55,960 nucleotides of DNA, from the NCBI GenBank assembly GCA_002472405.1, contig DKRV01000013.1:1-55960 (forward strand). Reading direction: 5' to 3'. This DNA comes from Clostridiales bacterium UBA7273 (lineage in GTDB: Bacteria > Bacillota > Clostridia > Oscillospirales > Oscillospiraceae). Within the stretch, counting starts at the first letter, position 1. Every line of letters begins with the position of its first letter. The notes below the pieces were generated by a model. It did no database searches and was not told the origin of the DNA. It worked only from the letters and a program-made list of their open reading frames with translations. Positions 43,731 to 52,148 of the stretch are shown piece after piece. The translations under genes and the position numbers were made by a program.

Positions 43731-44519
43731 CTATACCATGCTCTTGTAATCCTCGCAGGGATCGAGATTATCGGGAGGGAAAAACTCGTCAACGGGGAAG
43801 GATATGCGGCCGAACATCGTGCACGGATCGTCCTCGGACGAACCTACGCACTCCTTCTCCGGCAGACAGTAATCGTAAGCCGGGATGAGCAGCTGTGTGC
43901 TGCGCTCAAGCCGGATGATAGAAAACTGGCCGAGCGTAACATAGACATGGCGCGTACCGCCGGTAACGGATATCTCTTCGCCGAAGGAGTCGAGTATCTG
44001 CTGCGGAATATCTCGCTGATCTATACCGGGGTCTGGCAGTGCCGTTTCCGCAAGTGTCATGTGCAGCGCAATCGGATCGACGGCATCGACCTCGGCAAAT
44101 GGCATGCTGTTTGTTCCGCCGAGAATGCAGCAGTCATCCGAGGAAAAGCTCTTTACTCTGCCCTCGGAGCCGAAGAGCATTACGCGCTTATCGAACACGG
44201 CAAGACCCGTGAAGCATTGGTTAGCAGGAAATGTTTCGCCGCTTATCTTATAAAAGTAGGTTACATCGACCGTGTAGTAGCCTCGGTTAAGGCAGATCTC
44301 GTTTACCTTTACCTCGCAGTGCAGAAGCTGCGCGCACTTGGGACGCACGCTGAATGCGCTCTCTATGTAGGGAAGAGAGCTGACCGTGGGGTAAACGCGC
44401 AGATCCTCGATGCAGTCCTTGTCGCGGCAGGCGTCCATTATCTTTCTTGTGCTTACGCAAACGGCCTGTTTTATGCAGTCATTATCATTGACTGGACCGG
44501 GTACGACCCTGTCTGCCAT
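43731..44519 (-). CDS. Conserved clostridial protein of unknown function
   Basis: 262 residues from the ATG behind GGGAGG. No signal peptide or membrane helix. It has eleven or more cysteines, some paired (CIKQAVCVSTRKIMDACRDKDC; CCILGG), and a beta-rich middle (CEVKVNEICLNRGYYTVDVTY). I recall similar proteins in other Clostridia but know no function; spore-coat or cell-surface structural roles would fit a Cys-rich soluble protein but are speculation. It diverges from the small membrane protein at 44.65 kb. Confidence 0.7.
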   Translation of the reverse strand: MADRVVPGPVNDNDCIKQAVCVSTRKIMDACRDKDCIEDLRVYPTVSSLPYIESAFSVRPKCAQLLHCEVKVNEICLNRGYYTVDVTYFYKISGETFPANQCFTGLAVFDKRVMLFGSEGRVKSFSSDDCCILGGTNSMPFAEVDAVDPIALHMTLAETALPDPGIDQRDIPQQILDSFGEEISVTGGTRHVYVTLGQFSIIRLERSTQLLIPAYDYCLPEKECVGSSEDDPCTMFGRISFPVDEFFPPDNLDPCEDYKSMV

Positions 44520-44653
44520 AAAAATACCTCCCAGGATGGAATTGAAGAAAAACTTCAATACAGTCTATGCGTATTGTTCCAAAATGTGAAGAATATTGGA
44601 TTTACAAAAAGAAAAGTATGTATTATTATATATAATGCAGAGGAGGCGAAAGA

Positions 44654-44839
44654 ATGAAAAAGCAGCTTTGGCTTATTCTCATAGCCGTTGAGGTTTTGAT
44701 ACTTATAGCGATGCTTCTGGCAGACTTCGGCCTTATCCGAACGGCAACTGCGCCGCTTTCGCCGAGAAGCATAATATTGCATATAACGACCGTTGTTATA
44801 ATTTTTGCCTGCATCGAGGCTTATAAGAAAAGCGACTGA
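44654..44839 (+). CDS. Small two-helix membrane protein
   Basis: 61 residues behind a strong AGAGGAGG. Two hydrophobic segments (LWLILIAVEVLILIAMLLADF and IILHITTVVIIFACIEAY) and a short basic tail. No family recognised. It lies 45 bp upstream of the DUF4364 gene in the same direction, so the two are probably co-transcribed. Confidence 0.65.
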   Translation: MKKQLWLILIAVEVLILIAMLLADFGLIRTATAPLSPRSIILHITTVVIIFACIEAYKKSD

Positions 44840-44884
44840 TGCCGGGAATCTGCCGTTTGGATATATGTTGTTTAGGAGAGTGTT

Positions 44885-45430
44885 ATGGAACGACTGGGCT
44901 TTATTCATGAAAAGCTTGATATAAAAATCCTTATACTGTTTATTCTTCGCCGGCTGCCGGGTATAGTCGCGCCCATTGACCTTCAGGACTTTACGCAGCA
45001 GTGCGACGAGGGCTTCGGGTATTTTGAATATTCCGACTGCCTTGCCGAGCTTATCGAGAGCGGACTCGTCATCGAAGAGGAGAGCGGACTGCGCGTAAGC
45101 AAGCGCGGAGCCGATGCCGCCGAAACGGTCGAGAGCAGCCTGCCTTTTTCCGTTCGCAAGAGGGCAGAGAAGATAATTGCACCCGAGGCCGAGCGGCTGC
45201 GCCGCCTTTCGATGATAACTGCGCAGCACCGCAACCGCGAGGGCGGCTGCTTTGTGACGCTTGCCATGAGCGACGGTAAGGGCGAGATAATAAGGCTCAA
45301 CATCCTATCGTCCGGCGAGCAGCAGGCAGAGCGCATAGAAGAAAACTTCCGCGACAGAGCCGAGGAGATATATTGCAGAATCATCGAGCTTCTCGATAAG
45401 AAGCCGGATGATAAAAATGCTAAAGGGTAA
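44885..45430 (+). CDS. DUF4364 protein (winged-helix-like)
   Basis: 181 residues. The start HEKLDIKILILFILRRLPGIV and the later LSMITAQHRNREGGCFVTLAM identify DUF4364, a Clostridia family with a predicted N-terminal winged helix and therefore a possible regulatory role. The start codon lies behind TTTAGGAGAG. Confidence 0.82.
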   Translation: MERLGFIHEKLDIKILILFILRRLPGIVAPIDLQDFTQQCDEGFGYFEYSDCLAELIESGLVIEEESGLRVSKRGADAAETVESSLPFSVRKRAEKIIAPEAERLRRLSMITAQHRNREGGCFVTLAMSDGKGEIIRLNILSSGEQQAERIEENFRDRAEEIYCRIIELLDKKPDDKNAKG

Positions 45431-45489
45431 TATAACGCCCATTACAGATGGTCGTTTATATATTTTTATTGTACACCAGGAGGAAAACC

Positions 45490-46503
45490 ATGGAGATCAA
45501 AATTCCGGACGGATACAAAAGTATCCTCAGTGTTTACGACACACAGAAGGCTATAAGCCTCTTAAAGCGCCTGTTTGAGGACAGGCTCGCGGCACTTTTA
45601 AATCTTTACCGAGTGTCCGCACCGCTGTTTGTCGATTCTAATTCCGGACTTAACGATAACCTCAACGGCTACGAGCGCCCCGTATCGTTTGATATTCTCC
45701 GCTCGGATACGACCGCTCAGGTCGTTCAGTCGCTTGCAAAGTGGAAGCGTCTTGCGCTCAAGCGCTATAACTTCTTCCCCGGCAAGGGGCTTTACACCGA
45801 TATGGACGCTATCCGCCGCGACGAGGACGAGCTTGATAACCTGCACTCAGTCTATGTTGACCAGTGGGACTGGGAAAAGGTCATCCTTTCGGAAAACCGC
45901 AATCTCGACTATCTCAAGCTCACCGTTATGGACATAGTCAAGGCCCTGTGCGATACGCAGGATACGATGCAGGCGATCTATCCCCAGCTTCAGTGCCTGC
46001 CGAAGCTTGAGCGCAACGTCACATTCGTCACCTCTCAGGAACTTGAGGATATGTATCCCGACATGACCTCAAAACAGCGCGAGAACGCATTTACGCGCGA
46101 GCATAAGACCGTTTTCATCATCGGTATCGGCGGCGCTCTGCGCTCCGGCAAGCCGCATGACGGCCGCGCCCCCGACTATGATGACTGGACGCTCAACGGC
46201 GATATCCTGTTCTGGTGCGATTGGCTCGACTGCGCGATCGAGATATCCTCGATGGGCATCCGCGTCGATCCCGAATCGCTGGACAGACAGCTTCGCCTTT
46301 CCGGCTGCGATGACCGCCGCGAGCTTCCGTATCACAAAATGCTTTTAAACGGCGAGCTGCCCCTGACCATCGGCGGCGGCATCGGCCAGTCGCGCGTTTC
46401 CATGCTCCTTCTCGGCAAGGCGCATATCGGCGAGGTGCAGGTATCTATCTGGGATAAGCACACCGAAGAGGTTTGCGCCGAAAAGGGAGTCATGCTGCTG
46501 TAA
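45490..46503 (+). CDS. asnA: Aspartate-ammonia ligase (AsnA)
   Basis: 337 residues, normal length. It makes asparagine from aspartate, ammonia and ATP, a class II-synthetase-like fold. Motifs: VSAPLFVDSNSGLNDNLNG near the N-terminus, LHSVYVDQWDWEKV, and GGGIGQSRVSMLLLGK near the C-terminus (motif 3 arginine). The start behind CAGGAGGAAAACC is preferred to an ATG 14 codons upstream. 21 bp separate it from uppP. Confidence 0.96.
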   Translation: MEIKIPDGYKSILSVYDTQKAISLLKRLFEDRLAALLNLYRVSAPLFVDSNSGLNDNLNGYERPVSFDILRSDTTAQVVQSLAKWKRLALKRYNFFPGKGLYTDMDAIRRDEDELDNLHSVYVDQWDWEKVILSENRNLDYLKLTVMDIVKALCDTQDTMQAIYPQLQCLPKLERNVTFVTSQELEDMYPDMTSKQRENAFTREHKTVFIIGIGGALRSGKPHDGRAPDYDDWTLNGDILFWCDWLDCAIEISSMGIRVDPESLDRQLRLSGCDDRRELPYHKMLLNGELPLTIGGGIGQSRVSMLLLGKAHIGEVQVSIWDKHTEEVCAEKGVMLL

Positions 46504-46524
46504 AAAAGAGCATATGGTGTTAGC

Positions 46525-47337
46525 ATGGACATTATAGAACTTATCAAAGTAATAATCATCGGCATAGTCGAGGGCATAACCGAGTGGCTGCCCATTTCAA
46601 GCACCGGACACATGCTGCTCGTGGATGAATTTATCCACATGAACGTCACTCCGGAATTTCGCGAGATGTTCCTGTATGTCATCCAGCTCGGTGCTATACT
46701 GGCGGTCATAATCCTGTTCTGGAACAAAATGTGGCCGTTTCAGAGCAAGAAGAAAAACGGCAGCGTTATAAAAAAAGAGACGTTTGTTCTCTGGTTCAAG
46801 GTCGTAATTGCCTGCATTCCGGGCTTCGTTGCGTATCTGCTGCTTGACTTTGTCGATAACTGCTATGTCGTTGCCGCGGCGCTTATTGTCTACGGTATTC
46901 TGTTTATCGTTATCGAAAACTGGAACCGCGGCCGCGAGCCGAGAGTCAAAACGCTCGAGGAGATATCGTATAAGGATGCGTTCATCATCGGCCTGTTTCA
47001 GGCGCTGTCGATCATCCCCGGCACCTCGCGCAGCGGCTCTACCATCATAGGCGGACTTGTCATCGGTGTGTCGCGCGTTGCGGCGGCGGAGTTTACCTTC
47101 TTCCTGGCCGTGCCGGTCATGGTCGGAGTGTCGCTCCTGAAGATAATCGCCTTCGGCTTTTCGTTTACAAGTGCCGAGCTTATAACGCTCATCATCGGCT
47201 GCGTTGTGGCCTTCCTTGTATCCATTGTCGTTATCAAGTTCCTAATGAGCTATATAAAGCGCAAGGACTTTAAGGTGTTCGGTTGGTACAGGATCATTCT
47301 CGGCGTGGTCGTAATAGCGTACTTTCTGCTGAAATAA
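46525..47337 (+). CDS. uppP: Undecaprenyl-diphosphatase
   Basis: 270 residues with seven to eight helices. It recycles undecaprenyl pyrophosphate to the monophosphate carrier for peptidoglycan synthesis and can give bacitracin tolerance. Signatures EGITEWLPISSTGHM and PGTSRSGSTI are intact. Confidence 0.96.
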   Translation: MDIIELIKVIIIGIVEGITEWLPISSTGHMLLVDEFIHMNVTPEFREMFLYVIQLGAILAVIILFWNKMWPFQSKKKNGSVIKKETFVLWFKVVIACIPGFVAYLLLDFVDNCYVVAAALIVYGILFIVIENWNRGREPRVKTLEEISYKDAFIIGLFQALSIIPGTSRSGSTIIGGLVIGVSRVAAAEFTFFLAVPVMVGVSLLKIIAFGFSFTSAELITLIIGCVVAFLVSIVVIKFLMSYIKRKDFKVFGWYRIILGVVVIAYFLLK

Positions 47338-47343
47338 GCGCGC

Positions 47344-47389
47344 AAAAATACCCTCCTCTTGTCCAGGTATGGAACAGAAGGAGGGTATA
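47344..47389 (-). terminator. Terminator of the glycerate kinase gene
   Basis: ATACCCTCC and GGAGGGTAT form the stem with further inner pairing (TTCTGTTCC); five T's follow on the minus strand. It also ends uppP reading from the other side. Confidence 0.75.
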
Positions 47390-47395
47390 TCAAAA

Positions 47396-48622
47396 TTATC
47401 CGATAAGAAGAACGGAAAGATCGTTGACGTTCGTTCCCGTTGCGCCCGTGCGTATAAGGCCGCCGCAGGCGTCGAGCGCATGGTATGAGTCATTGTTTTG
47501 CAGCATGTGGAAGATGCTGATGCCCTTTTCCTCAAGAAGATGCTTTGTACTGCCGTCAACATATCCGCCTGCTGCGTCGGTCGGGCCGTCGGTCCCATCC
47601 GAGCCTACGGAGAAAACGCACACATTCGGCATGCCGGCAATGTTTTCGGCGGCTGCAAGAGCAAGCTCCTGATTTCTGCCGCCAAGTCCGCTGCCTGTTA
47701 TATGAACAACGGTCTCGCCGCCGGCAATGAACGCACGCTTTTTGCCGGCTCCGGCGTATTGCTGAGCAATGTTCGAGAGAAAAACACCGGCGTCCTTTGC
47801 CGTGCAGCTGAGCGATGAGGTGAGTATAACAGACTCATAGCCAAGCTCAGCGCAGGTTTTTGCAGCCGAGCGGCAAAGCTGGTTTACGCTGCCTATTACC
47901 GTTGTTTCAACGTTTTCTATCACCTTCGGAGTTTCCTGCCCGAGCAGACTGCGCATTTGAGCGGTCATGGTGACCCCGTATTTTTCGGCTATGTATTTTG
48001 CCTGCTCGGCCGTTGTGCCGTCAGGCGATGCCGGGCCGGAGGCTATACTGTCGATCCTGTCGCCGATGACGTCGGACAGAACTATGTTGTATACCTTTGC
48101 CGGCATGCAGGCGAGCGCAAATTTGCCGCCTTTAACGGCGGAAAAGCGTTTTCTGAGCGTGTTTATCTCGTTTATGTCGGCGCCTGAGGCAAGAAGCTCC
48201 TGCGTGAGCCTGCTCATATCCTCAGCCGGGATAAGCGACTTTTCAAAAAGGGCCGAGCCTCCGCCTGAGAGAAGAAACAGAACAGCATCGCCCTCACCGA
48301 GGGGCTTTACCATCTCCAGCACCTTTTCCGTTGCGGCATAGCTGTCGTCATCGGGCACAGGGTGCCCGGCCTCATAGACCTCAAGATGCTCTATAGCGCC
48401 TTTGCCATAGCCGTGCTTGGTTATCACTATTCCGGCTTTTATCCTTGAGCCCAAGACCTCGGATGCCGTTTTTCCCATTTGCCATGCCGCCTTTCCGACG
48501 GCGGCAACGTAGATATTCCCCTGAAGCTTAATGCCCTTCAGGGCAGCTTTCACTGCGTTGTCGGGCAGCGCGGTGTCTATTGCCCGTGTGTAGATAAGTT
48601 TCGCGTCTGCGCGCATATCCAT
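47396..48622 (-). CDS. Type 2 glycerate kinase (DUF4147/MOFRL)
   Basis: 408 residues. It phosphorylates D-glycerate. The DUF4147 domain has VAAVGKAAWQMGK, VLFLLSGGGSALFE and SDVIGDRIDSIASGP; the C-terminal MOFRL domain has ITGSGLGGRNQELAL and GSDGTDGPTDAAGG. It is divergent from the hydroxyacid dehydrogenase gene, and the two would convert hydroxypyruvate to phosphoglycerate. Confidence 0.93.
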   Translation of the reverse strand: MDMRADAKLIYTRAIDTALPDNAVKAALKGIKLQGNIYVAAVGKAAWQMGKTASEVLGSRIKAGIVITKHGYGKGAIEHLEVYEAGHPVPDDDSYAATEKVLEMVKPLGEGDAVLFLLSGGGSALFEKSLIPAEDMSRLTQELLASGADINEINTLRKRFSAVKGGKFALACMPAKVYNIVLSDVIGDRIDSIASGPASPDGTTAEQAKYIAEKYGVTMTAQMRSLLGQETPKVIENVETTVIGSVNQLCRSAAKTCAELGYESVILTSSLSCTAKDAGVFLSNIAQQYAGAGKKRAFIAGGETVVHITGSGLGGRNQELALAAAENIAGMPNVCVFSVGSDGTDGPTDAAGGYVDGSTKHLLEEKGISIFHMLQNNDSYHALDACGGLIRTGATGTNVNDLSVLLIG

Positions 48623-48724
48623 AGCATTATCACCCTTGCCTGTGTATTTTATGCCTACACTATATCATAAATGCAGTTGCTGTTCAAACAGAATGCAGCA
48701 TATCAAATTTATAAGGAGAAACAA

Positions 48725-49690
48725 ATGAAAATTGTTGTTTTGGACGGCTACACGGAAAATCCCGGAGACCTCAGCTGGGACGGCCTAAAAAAGTACGGGG
48801 AGCTTACCGTGTATGACAGAACGCCGTATGAAGATGACGAGATAATAAAGCGCATCGGAGATGCCGAGATCGTGCTTACGAATAAAGCTCCGCTCAGCAG
48901 CACGACATTGGATGCCTGCCCTAATATCAGGTGCATCTGCGTGCTCGCGACCGGGTACAATATCGTTGACTGCGCTGCTGCCGAGAAGAAAAACATCCCT
49001 GTCTGCAACATTCCCACATACGGAACGGCCTCGGTCGGGCAGTTTGCAATTTCAATGCTGCTTGAAATATGCAGCCATGTTCAGGTGCATTCCGACAGTG
49101 TACACGCCGGGGAATGGGAGAACGGCTCCGACTGGTGCTACTGGAAGCATCCGCTTATTGAGCTTGCAGGAAAAACAATGGGCATAATCGGCTTCGGAAA
49201 GATCGGGCAGACAACAGGCCGCATTGCAAAAGCCCTCGGAATGAATATCCTTGCATCCGGCAGCCGCCCGACACCACAGGGCGAGGAGATCGCCGAATAT
49301 GTGGATACTGACACGCTTTTTGCAAAGTCCGACGTTATCGCGCTGCACTGCCCTCTGTTCCCGAACACTCAGGGAATTATCAATAAGGATAATATAGCCA
49401 AGATGAAGGACGGCGTTATTATCATCAATAACAGCCGCGGCGGCCTTGTCGTCGAGGAAGACCTCGCTGACGCACTCAACTCCGGAAAGGTCTATGCCGC
49501 AGCGGTCGATGTCGTGTCCACAGAGCCTATTAAAGGCGATAATCCGCTGCTGAAGGCGAAAAACTGCATTATAACGCCGCATATCAGCTGGGCACCCAAA
49601 GAGGCAAGGCAGAGGATAATGGATATGACCGAAGAAAATATCAAAGCCTTTATTGAAGGCGCGCCGATAAACGTCGTGAATAATGTATGA
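48725..49690 (+). CDS. D-2-hydroxyacid dehydrogenase (glycerate dehydrogenase/hydroxypyruvate reductase-like)
   Basis: 321 residues from the ATG behind AAGGAG. NAD-binding motif GFGKIGQTTG, catalytic Arg in NNSRGGLVVEEDLADAL, the Glu in VSTEP and the His in ITPHISWAP are in place. The start KIVVLDGYTENPGDLSW is typical of HprA-type glycerate dehydrogenases. Pairing with glycerate kinase across a ~100-bp divergent promoter supports hydroxypyruvate/glycerate as substrates. Confidence 0.92.
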   Translation: MKIVVLDGYTENPGDLSWDGLKKYGELTVYDRTPYEDDEIIKRIGDAEIVLTNKAPLSSTTLDACPNIRCICVLATGYNIVDCAAAEKKNIPVCNIPTYGTASVGQFAISMLLEICSHVQVHSDSVHAGEWENGSDWCYWKHPLIELAGKTMGIIGFGKIGQTTGRIAKALGMNILASGSRPTPQGEEIAEYVDTDTLFAKSDVIALHCPLFPNTQGIINKDNIAKMKDGVIIINNSRGGLVVEEDLADALNSGKVYAAAVDVVSTEPIKGDNPLLKAKNCIITPHISWAPKEARQRIMDMTEENIKAFIEGAPINVVNNV

Positions 49691-49696
49691 TATCAA

Positions 49697-49723
49697 AAAA
49701 TGCACCCGAGGGGTGCATTTTTT
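49697..49723 (+). terminator. Terminator of the dehydrogenase gene
   Basis: AAAATGCACCC, loop GAG, GGGTGCATTTT with extra T's. Confidence 0.88.
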
Positions 49724-49740
49724 AATGCATTAGTTTGCTA

Positions 49741-49860
49741 AAAACTATGCTGTAATGAAAGAAAATAGAGTAGCAGGGGAGCTAGAGGGGGCAAAGGCCC
49801 CACTCGTGATTAAATCAATAGCCATCAAAAACGCCTGATTTATCAGGCGCTTTTGATGCC
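49741..49860. repeat. Second copy of the interspersed non-coding repeat
   Basis: It shares with the 24-kb element an AACTATGCTG-like start, the AGCAGGGGAGCTAGAGGGG block (49772-49790) and the ATAGCCATCAAAAA block, here with a 16-bp hairpin (CATCAAAA..CGCCTGA / TCAGGCG..TTTTGATG, 49822-49858). The spacing between blocks is 27 bp here against 100 bp there, and the flanking GC palindromes are absent. Confidence 0.6.
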
Positions 49861-49913
49861 GCTTTGTTGCATTCCGGTGGTAACATGTGCCCATGTTGAA
49901 AGGAGCATGAATC

Positions 49914-51404
49914 ATGAAAACCAAAAATATTATTTCGCTGCTTTTAGTTCTTGCGATGCTCATGAGCATATGCGCATGTGGCAGCGATACTACTCCGGCA
50001 GCACCGAACGGTTCTGCCGAAACCAAGCCCGAGTACCGTATCACGGCAAAGCTGACTGCCGCCGATGCCGAAAATAAGGAGCTTGCCGCACATCTGACGG
50101 AAAACTGTGTTATCAGTTTTACAAACACGAGCAGCGATACATGGGACAAAATTTGCCTGCGCGACTATGCCGCCGCAAACCTTGAGATTGAAAACAGCAT
50201 AAGCGACGATAAGCCGTATACTCCCGGCAGCATACGCGAGGTCAAGGACTCGCGCGGAAATGCTCTGAGCTTTTCGGTTCAGGAGGATAAATCCGTCGTG
50301 TATGTTCAGCTGCCGTCGCCGCTCAAACCAGGCGAGCGAACGAGCATAAGCGTGGATTACAGTACCGAGATACCCTGCGGCTTCGAGCGGCTGTGCTGGT
50401 CTCCGAACGGCGATGATTTTACCGGCGCGAGCACAGTCTGCCTGTCGCAGGCGTATCCTGTACTTGCCGAGTATATCGACGGCAAGTGGAACGAAGCGCC
50501 GTATTTTACCGACGGGGAGTGCTTTTTCTCGCCCTGCGGAAGCTATGAGATGACCCTCAGCGCACCCGAGGGCTACACGGTCATATCCACCGGCAGCGAA
50601 GCACAGAGCGCCGACGGAACATGGACGCTTAAAGCCGACAATGTCCGCGATTTTGCCGTCATTGCCGGAAACGGTTTTGAGAAGCTCAGCGGAAAGGCAG
50701 GAAGCGTAACCGTCAACAGCTGGTATTATTCCGGCAGTGGGTGCGATAAAAAGCAGGGCGAGGTGTCGCTCAAGGCTGCCATAGACGCTGTGAACGCATT
50801 TTGCGATGCGTGGGGCGAATATCCTTATGATACGCTCGATGTGGTTCAGACGCCGTATAATGCCGGCGGCATGGAGTATCCCGGACTTGTGCGCATTGCC
50901 GAGATGTATGCCGATCTTATCGAAGCCGAGGGAGATGAGAGCCTGCGCCTTGACGTCGCGCATGAGGTAGCACATGAATGGTTTTATGCCGTCGTAGGCA
51001 ACGATCAGTACCGCGAGGCGTGGCTTGACGAGAGCTTTGCCGTTTACGGCGAGCTTGTGTATCAGCTGTACACCGGCGAGAGCGAGGCCGATGTGCAGGC
51101 GCGTGTTGATTCGCTCGACTGCACCATAAAGCAGAAGTACGTTGACCTCAGCTACGATCAGTATTTTGACGAATATACCGGCAACAGCTATATAAACGCA
51201 GTTTATAAAGTCGGCCCCGTTTTTCTCTGGAAGCTGCGGCAGACAATGGGGCAGGAGAGCTTCGATGCTTTCATGCGCGCATGGTATGAAGAGCATATGT
51301 TCAAGGAGGTCACGACTGCCGAGTTCCGCACGGCGATAGAAAAAGCGTCAGACAGCGCCGATGTAAAAGCGCTTCTTGACGAATATCTCTCTCCGGGAAA
51401 ATAA
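49914..51404 (+). CDS. M1-family metallopeptidase lipoprotein
   Basis: 496 residues, starting behind GAAAGGAG. The signal ends in a lipobox (LMSICAC). A beta-domain is followed by the M1 catalytic domain: GGMEYPG in place of the aminopeptidase GxMEN motif, zinc motif HEVAH (350-354) with the third ligand Glu373 in AWLDESF. M1 enzymes remove N-terminal residues; the altered exopeptidase loop may change specificity. It stands alone with its own terminator. Confidence 0.92.
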   Translation: MKTKNIISLLLVLAMLMSICACGSDTTPAAPNGSAETKPEYRITAKLTAADAENKELAAHLTENCVISFTNTSSDTWDKICLRDYAAANLEIENSISDDKPYTPGSIREVKDSRGNALSFSVQEDKSVVYVQLPSPLKPGERTSISVDYSTEIPCGFERLCWSPNGDDFTGASTVCLSQAYPVLAEYIDGKWNEAPYFTDGECFFSPCGSYEMTLSAPEGYTVISTGSEAQSADGTWTLKADNVRDFAVIAGNGFEKLSGKAGSVTVNSWYYSGSGCDKKQGEVSLKAAIDAVNAFCDAWGEYPYDTLDVVQTPYNAGGMEYPGLVRIAEMYADLIEAEGDESLRLDVAHEVAHEWFYAVVGNDQYREAWLDESFAVYGELVYQLYTGESEADVQARVDSLDCTIKQKYVDLSYDQYFDEYTGNSYINAVYKVGPVFLWKLRQTMGQESFDAFMRAWYEEHMFKEVTTAEFRTAIEKASDSADVKALLDEYLSPGK

Positions 51405-51415
51405 CATGCTAATAG

Positions 51416-51446
51416 GCCCCCTCCGATAACACATCGGAGAGGGCCT
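51416..51446. terminator. Hairpin between the M1 gene and the SLH fragment
   Basis: 13-nt arms starting GGCCCCCTCCGAT with one mismatch and a 5-base loop; weak T-tracts on both sides, between convergent ends. Confidence 0.65.
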
Positions 51447-51464
51447 TGCAATATTATGTTTTTA

Positions 51465-52148
51465 TCAACCGATATTATTTGCGTAGCGCATGAATACGGC
51501 TGCTGCCTGTGCACGTGTTGCGCTGCCCTTAGCATTAAGGTAATAAGTACCGTCGGTGCCCCTTACACCCAATATTATGCCGTTTTTAACAGCCCAGGCC
51601 ATTGCATCGGCAGCATATGCCGAAACGCTGCCTGCGTCGGCAAAAGAGCTAAGATCGCCGCCGGAAGAGCCTGCCTTACCGCATAGCTTTGCATAACGGA
51701 AGAGAATCACTGCCATCTGCTCGCGTGTAACATTATCGTTGGGGGAGAATGTCTTGGCCGAAGTTCCCAGAACAACGCCGTTTTCGGCGGCCCATGCTAC
51801 GGCCTTTGCGTAATATGCTCCGTCTGCAACATCGGCAAATACCGATGCAGACTTGTTTTCCGGACATCCTGCCGCACGCCACAGGACAGTTACCATCATT
51901 GCGCGAGTCAGATGCTGATCGGGCGCAAATATGCTATTGCTCGTACCGTAAAACAGACCGTTGGTAACAACAAAGTCAATGTGCTCGTGGCACCAGCTGC
52001 CTGCCGTGACATCGGTGAACGCTCTGCTCGGGCAATCCTTGCCGCCGTCGCATTTGGCGAGCTTTGCGATCGTTTCTGTCATACTTTTGCTGTGGATGAG
52101 TATATGCTGCACGGAGAATATTTGTAAAAGGGCCCGGAGCAAATTCAT
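51465..52148 (-). pseudogene. C-terminal three-SLH fragment of a surface protein
   Basis: Three SLH domains follow one another: FTDVTAGSWCHEHIDFV, then FADVADGAYYAKAVAWAAENG, then a third ending RAQAAAVFMRYANNIG. The SLH-related reading begins about at SMTETIAKLAKCDGGKDC (near 52082). The upstream part of this frame (back to 52148) is an out-of-frame reading of the McrB-like fragment. So the signal peptide and all ectodomain sequence are lost, and the rest cannot be exported. Confidence 0.75.

Noticed and set aside
49944..51296. Minus-strand open frame of 450 codons inside the M1 peptidase gene
   Set aside because: The plus-strand frame has a lipobox and the HEVAH zinc site; the antisense frame has no domain or start signal.
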